Assembly: GCF_001039355.2 (NCBI RefSeq)
Contig: NW_019774803.1
Coordinates: 360,709-408,891 of the forward strand
Direction: 5' to 3'
From: Lingula anatina
Taxonomy: Eukaryota; Brachiopoda; Lingulata; Lingulida; Lingulidae
DNA: 48,183 nt
Under the pieces are notes generated by a model that had not been told where the DNA came from, searched no databases, and saw only the letters and a program-made list of their open reading frames with translations. Positions 13,361-25,500 of the stretch are shown in pieces. The number at the start of each line of letters is the position of its first letter. Position 1 is the first letter of the stretch. The translations under genes and the position numbers were made by a program.

Positions 13361-15177
13361 CTGTGGCATGTGGAATACATGAGAAGAATAAATCGGTAAA
13401 GGTAGTGTATTAAAATGGTGATGTGAATGGATATAATGCTGTACACACTGGTGCAATATTGGTGATGCATACAAACACATGGAAAACAGAGACGAACACA
13501 TCGGGTATAGGACATTGGTGACATGAGTGGGGTATAATTATACCATACACATTTAGTACAATATAACTGAAACAGGCATGCATGGGGAAAACACTGTATG
13601 TGTGTTATGCCACATGCTATGACATAACATTGATAAATACATAAATGAGAGCTGTCTACAGCTTTTTTGTAGCTGAAACAAATACTAAAACAGATGAAAG
13701 CATGCTTAGAATGGTCACTAATGATCATAGTAACACTGACAGTAAATAGTCTAACAGAAGTGACCAACTGTTCCCTTAGAATTTCAAATCTTAATAATCT
13801 GGTCATTAAGACTACATACAGTTTTTAAAACTTTCAGCTATTAGTTTGAAACTCTCAGTGCTTTCTAAACATTTCTCTTCAACATATTTGGATGCTGACA
13901 AAGCAAAGATGAAGCTTTGTTGTAGATTAATACACCAATGAAGCAGGTAATATATAATATTCACTTTTCTACACAATACACTATATACTATCTGGAATCT
14001 AAATCCAACCAGGGCTTCATTCCTTATTAAAAAAATGTATGAATTTAAAACTAATATTGACATTATCATATAAAAATTATCTTAAATTATCACAGCCATT
14101 TGCCTGAACAAAAAGCACTTGACAAATTTGTCAATTGACTGAAATATGGAGTAGTAGTTTTAGAACTTTATGGAGGTTTTAAGAGCTTAGAAATGTATAG
14201 AAACTGAATCAGTGAACTGGTTATTTGAAGACATCTCACCTCAAACTTTCAAGTAAGTGTGCTAGATGCTGCTGGTCACTTGCAGATACATAGCTTTCAC
14301 TTTCACTGGGATTATTAAAATCAGATTATTATTTAAAGTGTTTTTGTAAAAAGAACAAAACATGTCAACCTTCACTTTCAGTGCTCCTCTGACTACAATT
14401 ATTCACCATTATTAAAATAAGATCATTTATATGACCAGTGATAAATAAAAGGTATTATAACTTACATTGGCTAAAAGCATATGCTTGGTTTTAGTTTCAC
14501 ATTTTTCTCAATTTCCACAAATTTCTCTTGCAGACAAATTTTTTAAAAGACTGTGATGATCGCCAATAATTGTGAAAATGGTACAGTGCCCAATTCTACA
14601 CCTAAAATTCATTTGTTAATAATTTTCATATCTGTAAGTTTACATATCTTTTTTCTCACTTGCTTAATGCCTATTACCTAACACACTACTCTTACTGCAA
14701 CATCTCATTTTACTTCAAGATCTACAAAATTCATATTATCACACAAGTTATCATATAATACATTCTAGCAAGCTAGTATGCAAATTCTACAGTGCCAGCA
14801 GACCTTCAAGTTAAAAATCATTTCAAGAATTTTATACCACGGTATAAAATAGTCATTTGAGACTTTAACCTGAAATATTCTTTAATAAAAAGCCAAATAG
14901 GATTTCCAATTTGAAAAGAAAAAAAAATGGAAGGGCATGGGGAAATTTTTTAAAACATGCATAATAATATTATATAACATATCATGCACAGTAAGTAAAA
15001 AACTGTGCAGCAACTGTGCCAAATGTTACCATGCACATTCAAGGTGAATAAAAAAATTCCTATCCCAAACCCAACTTGAATACAAGTTATTAACTTAAAA
15101 AAAAAATAAAATGATTAAACTAGCATCAACATTATGTCTTACATTTGTTCTGCTTTATTTATCTTTTACAATTTCAA

Positions 15178-15244
<67 letters not shown>

Positions 15245-18200
15245 AATGATGATATTATGATTAATCAATTGTTAAAATTCAGTAAGAATGGATACCTTTT
15301 ACACATTTATCATCAAATTATGTATGCTATCAATATTTTGGTAATATAAAATGAAAAATCAACAATCAACAGTAAAAATATCAGTTAAAAACCATAACCA
15401 GTTACTAACTACATCATGAACTGTATCCAATGCATTCAAATAAAGGGGATCTATATGATACATACACATCAATAACTGTAATACATGCCTATATATATCA
15501 ATAACACTTATGCTAAGTTCAAGGCTGATTTTTTTCAGCAAAACTAACATTGATGCTACAACAGAAAAACGTTTTATAAAGGACGTTTGTTGATAAAGTA
15601 CTTGATAATGTCCTCTTACCATCCCAACCTGTTATCCCTGGGTTACAAAACAGAAGCATATATATATATAATATATATTAGTGCATTAAGAGATAAATGG
15701 ATAAATCACACAGTGTCAAGATTAATAGATTCTTAGGAACAGCACATAAACAAACATGGTGAAAGACTTGGAAGTAAATTTTGAAGCTAAGCTTTATGGA
15801 ACAAATGAAGAAGAAAGAGCAGAGAAAATCCACACACCTTTTTTTTTTTAAATATTTCATTTTGCAAAAGCTGTAATTATGTTTACTTCCTATCTGGCTT
15901 AGGATTGACAAATTCACCATGTCTGTATGTATAGATATAAAAAGTATTTATTAGGCAAGATCATAGTGGACCACACCAGTGATATTTGCAAGATCATGAA
16001 TTAAATTGAAAATCGATAATTATTGGTGGGAAACTGCAATTGTATCAATTTGAAATTAGATTTCTGTATGTTCAGAAAAAAAGGGCATGTTTTTCATGAA
16101 TTTTTTTTTTCTTTGAAGAAAACTGGATTTTCTATCTCTTCAAGGTATAAGATGTGTAGATTACATTTCACAATAACAAGTTAAGAGCATATGAATTAAC
16201 ATGACACTTTTGGGGGTGAAATATAGTGACAGAAGAATATAATCTATTTTACAATTAATCATTTGTGAAAACAAATAAATTCCAGGCCTTCATTCTTCAT
16301 AAAAAAAAAAAAAGACATTCAATTTAATTCCAGTTACTATTTATGCCAACATATTTTGCAATTTACACAAATATCAATTAAAATCGGTATTACTAATCTA
16401 CTTCATTAACAAGCTCAATATGCCAAAAGTTATGAAGAAAGCATATGATGGGCAAAACTTGTAGATAACAATTCAAAATTCTGTGCAGAGCCATACAATG
16501 ATGGCTATTCCACAAAAATCATACACTTGTGCACCGTTTTACTATAACATACAGACTTGCCTACCACAGATTCCATGCACTGGCATGTTGCATATGTTCG
16601 GCTTATGTGCATGCACTTGCATAGTGAATACTTACATTCCTATCTTGTCATCCTTGTCCGGGTCCTTGTCATAGACTCTGACTTCCAGTATCTGACCCAT
16701 ACGCTGGTCAATGATGGCCTGAAAAAGAAAAACCAATTGAAAAATAAAAGAAGAAAAAATTCACAATAACCTTCAAACATTCTGGAGCATACCTACTTAT
16801 TTCAATTACTTCATGTGTGCTCATGCAGGCTTAGACAACATCTTTATAGAAATGTGCAAACTTTGTATGTTTAACGTAGTTACTGTAGAGATAGAATGAG
16901 GTTGTCATGATGCTAAGAGCACAAGCAGGAATAACTTTATATACACTTCAATTCTTGTGATTATTACTTGAAATTTCCCTTAACAGTCTGCATATTGTTT
17001 AATATGTCATGCTGATTCACATTCCTGAAAGTCACTTTTGCATTTCTTCATGTTTTTACAGCATTTTAATTCAATACATGACTTCTTTCAAAATTCATAT
17101 ACTGCTTTACCTCAAAGAATTGGTTCCATGTTGGGTTGAGTTCATTATTTATCACTTTCGTCTTAAAATCTTGAGCACCAACTGTAAAGAAATAAAACTA
17201 AAACATTACACCTCAGAATAACAGGATAGGCCAGTGGGTTCTTTTTTTTTAAATACCATTTCAATATTAATACACCAATTTATTACTTGAAATATAATAA
17301 TGGGGAAAAGAAGCTAAGGAGAGAGAGAGAGAGAGAGTTCTAACCTCTGAGCTTGCAGTATGGGTCAGATTTGCCCTTCCCTATGAACGCAATGTCAGCC
17401 TTCATCAGGTCTTTGGCACCAACAACATGGATACGGAGCACACCCTAAGTATTTGGATAGTGAAAATAAAATTATAAAGGCAAAATTATAAAAGCAAACT
17501 GTCAACAGAAAACTGTAAAAAATTGTATCTAAATACAAGAAGTTGAATTTAAGATTAAAAAAAAATTAAATTAAAAACAAAAATGAAGAAAACAAATCAA
17601 CTAAAAATCATGTTAGTTTATTATACATACAAAAAAAAAAAAAAAAAAAATGCTGCACTTTCAACTTACTTGTGGTAGTGGCTATTTGAGTAGGTTTGAC
17701 TTACCTGTGGGAGAGGGTATTTGAGGAGGCTTGACTTACCTGTGGGAGAGGGTATTTAAGAAGGCTGATTTCAGCCTGTTGGCACAGCTGTATGGGGAGT
17801 TTATTTGGCAGTACCATCATAGCAGCTATTTGATCTCGAATGGCATGATGAAGGATACCACTGAAATCACAAAATTAAAAAAAAACATTACTAAAATGTA
17901 GAATTCAAAAGAGTACATGTTTTCCTTTTTTCGGTTGTATTAATTTAGCAGAGAAAGGATGAGTTAGATTAGAAGTTTAAAGCAGTTGGGGCAAGAGTGA
18001 CAGGATTGTGATAGCAGACAGAATTTGAGAGATTTTTAAAGTCACTGTGACAAATTGATACTGTGTGTAAACTAACTAAAAGTGCACTCTATTAAACTTA
18101 AATCCTCCATTTAGTTGGACTGACATCGGGGCAATAACCAATGAATTCAAATCCATAATATTTTATTGTTATCATTAGGACTCTACTGTGAAAAATGGCT

Positions 18201-21200
18201 GTAATGAGCATATAAGATCACACTGTAATTTTGCTTTTCCTTCTTTTTTTTTTTTTTAATTAATATTTTGGCAGCAATCTCTTAAACTGACTTAAATTGT
18301 TAAGAATATTATCACTGTCTCTTGCAGTAGCAGTCAAAGGTACAAGCACAATGAATTAATTGCACATGCATGAGCCACTTAACATAAGAGCGGAGTGTAA
18401 GGGTCAAAAACCAAACTGGACAAAAAAAAAAAAAAAAAAAAAAAAAACAAATTCGGTTACTAAAATTGGGTTTTGGGGAAACAGTGTATATATCTTATAC
18501 TGATAAATCTTTAGGATTTTGGTTACCTTCATATATTTCATCTTACAAACAATATGACACTTTTCCAAAGTTTATATGCTACTGAATCAGTGATGGCAAA
18601 TTTTATTTCAGAATCTATCCTTCAGGTATAATACTTTCTTGGGATGAAATGCAATCAACCATAGTCATATCTTTGAAAGTGATTATCTTATGTGAATAAT
18701 TTCCACTGGGATAACAATTATTGCCAGCAAACGCTCATTTGATTTACAAAAGATTGGTATAAAAGAGCTACTGAATCACAGAATTGCTAAAGCACTGTGC
18801 AGACTGGCAAGAATGCTTTTTCCATAGTTCATAAATGAGAAAAACAAGTTGCTACCTTATATCAGATATATCTTCACTGAAACTAGAAATGAGAGTGTTA
18901 AAGAGAAAAAAAAATGACAGTAGCAGATTAAGATGCATTGATTCATATTTCAAAATTATCTTCATGCTAATCTCTCTGTCCTCAACATCACATCCCATTT
19001 TCCTTTTAAAAATAGTTCATTTGAAAGGCCATTAACAGTTTCTGATTAAACCTTTCTCTTTGACTTTCACTGTTTATTCCACAAAGAAATGTGACTCTCT
19101 GACTCACAACAGTGATGCACTCGGTTTGTGTAATATTTGCATAACAACTTTTCATCAAACAGAAAAAAAGCTTCAAAATTCCTTCAAAATTCTGTAAAAT
19201 TTTACACAAAATATGAATGAATGCCAGCATAACTCTGAAATTCACTTTTTCATGTTATAATGTGCAAATCACAGCATTGTGTTAGATAAGAAAGAGTTTA
19301 GAGTCTCAACGCAATCTTCCTTTTTACCATGACTCCTCTAACACAATGAAATAAAACTACCACCCACCTTAGACCAGGGATGTCCAGTGCATTGGCCACA
19401 TTGGTCAAATTAAAATCTATCATCTGTAAAAAGGACTCATTTTAAATGTTGTATAAAAATTAAAAATTAAATCCTCAGTTTTGTTTATCAATATGCAAGA
19501 CTGAGTTAATTTGAGGTTGTTTTAAGCAAATATAATTATTTAATATTATATTTTTTTCCACAATCAACTTTAAATGGTTACTATCTGGATATATATACAC
19601 AAAAATTTTATCATGGTGGAGTTTGTGGTGTTAAAAAGTTTGTAAAAAAATCATAGCTCATTTCAACCAAGATTAACAAACCATTTTGCTAACTTCAAAA
19701 CATCAGAATTGGCTCATCCAAAAGTTAATAAAATTCACACAAATTATAATTTTTTACTTAAAATTTACACCAGACTTAAGCAAAAGTCTCTCATGAAAAA
19801 AAAAAATTAAATTAAAAGTGTGCTATCAATGATACTATAAATAAATGAAATGAAATCAAGAGAATTGTACTTACAGGTCTGTTAAGGAAGAAGACAGTGA
19901 TTCCCCCAATCATAGGCATGACACTTATCAATGGTTTAAAGACAATACGCAGGGTACCACGTAGCTGAGGACAGAAATTGATCATTATATTACACTCACA
20001 TTATAATTTGGTCATTCTACTTTCTTTTTTTTTCCTTTAATAAGACTAGTCACCTAAATCAAAATCTCCATCCTCATCTCTGGGAATCAGTGCCAATTTT
20101 TTAATAAGGTCAACTTTAACAATAATTCTAACATTCAATTTGCCAGGAATGGCTGTGAAATATTACATCCCATGGTAGCCATATTTTGATAAAATTTCAT
20201 TAGAAAAAAAAAATGAAATACCTTGCCTAACTTTCTCTTACATTTTTATATACCTCATCAATAAAAAAATCATTTGGCTGAAATTAATTGGGATATCTCA
20301 GACATCTTGGCAAAAAGACTGGACCTTCTGCATGAGGTTAACTCAATTTTAAATTGTAAACCTTTTTATTCAGTCATGTGTTTTTCATTTTCTCTGTATG
20401 TTTACCTGCAGATCTTTAATTCCTGCCTGTATTCCTTTCACTTTGACCCTAATGTCTGAGTCACTGGCATAACTGAAAATTTAGAAAAAAGTAACATGCC
20501 AAAAAAGAAATTAATTAAGCAAGAACAAACTAGATATAAAGCACGTGTTTCCTTTTTTCCAGTGGTTATACAAACATACATTTATAAAACCCCTCTGCAT
20601 CTAAAATTTTTTAATTCCCTAGTACAAGTTTTCTCCTATCTTTCCAACATTTTAACTACAGCTTTTAAAACTTCATTCATTTGGTATATTTCTATAGATG
20701 TCAGAATATGTTAAAGAGTAAAGATAACCCCCGAGTTTCAGTTTACTGGAAACTAACCTAGAAACAGCAAAACTATGCCAGTATTCGCTGACGTATTTAG
20801 GCTAGTTAACAGTGCCTCTATTAAACTTGAGGCAGTCACAACTTCAAGTATATTTACAGCATACCGTTTTACTCTTACTATATATTAGACATTCATCTCA
20901 ACTTTTTCTAATAATTTCTACTCACAATATATCCATATCTAGCACAATTTCATCCCTACGGACATTTTCTGTGTAAACCTTGACTCCCCCGATTCTTGGA
21001 GCCTGAAGAAATTTTGAAAAATTATTAAATTTTATGTGAAATACACGTAGCCAAATTACAATCATGCTACCAGGTTACCAGTTAAATTATTTTCTGAATA
21101 TTTTAGTAATTGCCACTGAACTTGCAGGCTCATGGCTGATATATTTTGGTTCAAACATATTAATTTCCATTTCAGTACATTTGGGAAAAAATGCAGTCTG

Positions 21201-21686
21201 TAAAACATATTATTAACCTGAATATTATATCATGAAAATATAATGATCCTGATTCCAGACTGACTTTATTTGTATAGTTTTTTCTTATTGAATCTGAACA
21301 GCTGAGCTGCAACCTTAGATTAAAAATGGAACATCCTTGGGCAATTACAGAACCGATACCTCTATGCCAAGTACTTTAATGCCTCTAAAGATAATCTGGT
21401 GCAGAAAGTTTTGTTAAAATCCTTGGTCCAATATTTATGGAACAAAGTAATATAATAAATAGACAGGCTATATACAAAATACTTACAATATCCCCCATGT
21501 CAATTTTTTCAAATTTAAAAGACTTCAGTGATGGTGGCAGGTTGTTTATTATACTGGGTTCAATGGTGTTCCTAAGTAAGTCATCTGTATATTTCCCAAC
21601 AAATGGCCAAATCTGCCGTATCATCTAAACAGAAAACAAAAGAAAGCTTAAATATGGATGGATGGATGGATGGATGGATGGATGGA

Positions 21687-21733
<47 letters not shown>

Positions 21734-22517
21734 AATTGCAGGAAGGGAAGAGGCACCTAAACGCACCAGATCGAAATTAATTTCAATATCCACTTCAAGA
21801 CTTTGATATTTGTTTATAGTTTGAATTAGGTGATGCAGTTCAATATAATGAAAGAGAAGCCAGAATATCAGAACAAATGCGATGATTTTAAGCAGCCATC
21901 ATCATCAATCTGGCACAAGCTTTAATGAGATGACGTTAGCAGAATCCCAATCAGCTGAAATATTCTGTATGCTATTTATGTTGTCTCCCAGCCAGACCAA
22001 AATTCCACATCTTTTCTCTCTCTGATAACTATACTAATACCTTATTCAACCACTCTGCTCTCTCCACATCTGGGAAAAACACCTAAAAATAGAAAGAAAA
22101 AATATTTTCACCAACATGCCACGATATCCTGACAGCAGCTACTGCTGCTGTGTGCTCCTAAGGTTTTCACTGGAATTTCAGTTTTTAATTAATGAAAAGT
22201 AGGACTGTGCACATGTATGTACATACTTCTGGTTCACATGAAGAACTTTTTGTGCAAAATAGTTAAATTTAGGGTTTCAATTTGGAAGATTCTCTTTTAT
22301 TAATATCATAATAGTTGGGTAATTTCATATGAATGAACTCTTCTGTACTAGTATGTTGTTCACAAACTGGTAGGGTTATAAAAAGAAATATAACACATCA
22401 TATATTGGGATTGATGAGTCAAATCTCCTGGTTAATCATTTAAACTTAATGCTGAAACTTCATAATTACCAAAATAGAAGTGATTCAAGCCTTGTTTTTA
22501 TATAAAAAAAGCAAGCA

Positions 22518-22549
<32 letters not shown>

Positions 22550-25500
22550 ACACAAAAAGAGACTGTCACAGTAAGATAAATATGAATCGTATACCTCTTA
22601 AATTGCTCCTACATACATAAGACACCGGGTAATAAGGGGTTAAGAAAATTTGTACTGAAGATAGTGATGACCTCTTGAGGACAACTGTTAAACTAACAGT
22701 GATAACCTCATGTCTGTGGTATTGTCTTAAACCAGAAAGAATGCACTTCAAATGCCAACATACTATCAGTTAAAATCACACCAATTACCTCTAGAATAAT
22801 ATTTAGGTATTTGGAATGTGCCACATTATTATTTCAGTATATTCACAGAGACCAATTTCTGAACAATGAAAAATTTGATCCTCTTTATGGCTGTTGTATT
22901 TTTTCAATCTTTGGTATTTTCCATCTAAAATAGAGGTTTTATCAATAATAATAAAAAAATTATAACTGAAATTGAGTTCCCTATAACATTTTCTTTTATT
23001 GTCATATCAAATTCATGTATACCTCAAATCTCATGCCATGCGTGTTTGTGCATGCACGTATTTGTGGCTACTCGATATTCATCATTGATTGTATACTAAA
23101 TCAAACCAATGATTTTGGATCAGGTTATATTTTTCAGTTTTTTTTTTCAGCTGCAGCAGCATGATCTCTTGCTTAGGAGTGATGTAAGAGGCATTTTGGT
23201 GCTTTGTGTGCCTGATCAATATCACTTCTGTCAGAAAAAAATGCAGATTACTATCATGGTCAATATTCAAGCTTTAACTAAGTACAGGTTCACTAGAATT
23301 TTAAGTTCAGCTTAGAACTCTTGAAATTTACAGTCCTAACAACAAGTGGAGAAAAAAACAAAATAATATATTCTACCCAGAACACTAGGGTTATATCCTA
23401 AAATTTTCCTACTCCTCATTTTCTCTAACATTTTTACTTTTTCCAAATGTATCATTTTCAGAGACTCNNAAAAAAAAAAAAAAAAAAAAGAAAAGAAAAA
23501 AAATCTGATAATAAGCCAGGTATCTTTTCAAAACACTTGAATCAACATTTTTTTTTTTTTGAGTAAATTTTCAAGTCATGATGCTCAAATTTATTACACA
23601 ATTATTTTTTTCGCTGACACTGCAGCCAAGCATATCCGCAGGACAAAGATTTACTAGTAATCTAACATTTTGCTAACTGTTGCCATTTCAACCACACATA
23701 CAACTTGATACAAGGTAGGTTGAGACCTCAAATCCCATTTAATGCTCTACAGGTGACATTATCAAACCATTACCATTAAACGTACATACAGGTATGACAC
23801 TTTAGTAGGACCACTATAATACTATCCTATATTACAACTCCCTATGCCTTTCACCTCTTAAGACTAGGTCACAGTTAACCAACAGCACACTATTATGTGA
23901 TGTAGAGTAAGTTCTTTGGTTCGGATTATCATCACCATATCAACTACACAGGTATATTGACATAATATTGCTCCAGGTATACAAATCATTTAATGTATTA
24001 TAGGAGTGTGCACAAACTACAAAACTTCACAACCTTGAATTCAAGGGTGAAAATGTGATATGGCTTATTTTGTAGCTTCTTGTTATTTGTTTGTTGATCC
24101 ATTTGTTCATTTTCTTTTCTAACAGAATTTGGATACTTACCCTGGTATATTATATTGTATACACCGTGTTTATCTTGAGATTAAAAAAAAAAATGGTTAG
24201 AATTTTATGCACAAGGCAGTATTAAATTCCACTTTCTTTTCTACTTTAATTTTTTTTCAAATGAATAAGCCATGCCATAAGCCACATTATATATAAATAA
24301 AAAAATTATAAAAAATAACGGGGGGTACTAAGGAGTCGATTAACCTTTCAACATCAAATTATAGATTAACTCTGCTGGAATTGCCTCAGGTGAATTTGAC
24401 ATATGCCACAGTTGGACAAATGATATATACATAATACTAATTTAATATAAACAGAAGAAGGGTCAGACAGACAGACAGACAGACAATTTTGCAAATGTTC
24501 TGGTAAAAAAAGCAATTTTGTACAATGCAGTGAATGTAGCCACATATGCTGAGCCAAGATAACTGTACAGTAACCTATTGTGTGGTTTATCTCGATCATC
24601 AATCTAGAAACCAATTGAGATGTTTAAGAGCCTCATATCAATAAAGCAACAGTGCATCTGTTCCCTGTAATATAGTTGAATTGATGTTTGTTTACATCAT
24701 GTTGAATAATACAGTGCCCTTATTATGTATACGCTGAATCATAACGCGCGGCTGCTTGACATATTGAAGCATGTATACTACTACATGAATTACTTGTGCT
24801 GAGGTTGCAGGTGACAGGAACCTAGATACTGTAATAAATAAATAAAGAGAACCACCTTCAACTGGTCATGACCCCCATTTTTGTCCCAATTTCACCTCCA
24901 CCCATCACAGTGAACAGGTATTTTTTTATGGTCACCAAGTGACAAGGACATTTTAAAAAGGAATGCAGGGGGTTACTTTAACAAGGCTGAAACTAGGCAC
25001 CAACAGCAGCTGGTGTAGATACACTTCAAATATGAGTGAAGAGTTCTGACAAATCTTGGTTTCAAATTGATTAAATACATATGTAGTCTACAGAATCAAA
25101 CCCATAATAATTTTGGTCTTGACTGTTCATTGCCATCTTAGTCTAGGTTGACTCTGGAATTGTAAATTTTGCAAAAAATATACTTACTAGTATCACATTT
25201 TCATTAGGCAGTAAGTGTAAAATATTTCACTATTTTTGTTAAAGCTGTACTCGGTTTAACATTTTCTTTGGCTGAATCCTTTCCAGTCATTTACTAGTAT
25301 CTGAAAAGAAATTACTAGTACCCCAGAAAAAGGCCTGTCCAACTTACCATAAGTAAGTTTGACATCAATTACCTTGCAATTTCCCATTAGTGTTGATAAT
25401 TACAAGAGCTGTAAAAAAAAGATGAAAACTCAAAAAAAGAAAAAAAAATCTTTTAGTCTTGTTCAATAGATATCCCTTACTAGTACTAGTAAATCCATAC

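Larger units (their letters stand above)
13112..16635 (-). other. ESYT intron 11
   Basis: A 3.5 kb intron within C2A. It contains the ATA, CT/TA and AAAT microsatellites and no recognisable exon. Confidence 0.7.

Noticed and set aside
13348-13806. 152-residue Cys/Ile/Tyr-rich minus-strand frame in ESYT intron 11
   Set aside because: AT-rich intron composition, partly a translated microsatellite, no conserved block and no splice fit with ESYT.
24860-25030. Less AT-rich patch in ESYT intron 1 as a possible exon
   Set aside because: No frame bounded by splice signals and no fit between exons 1 and 2, which join directly in frame.
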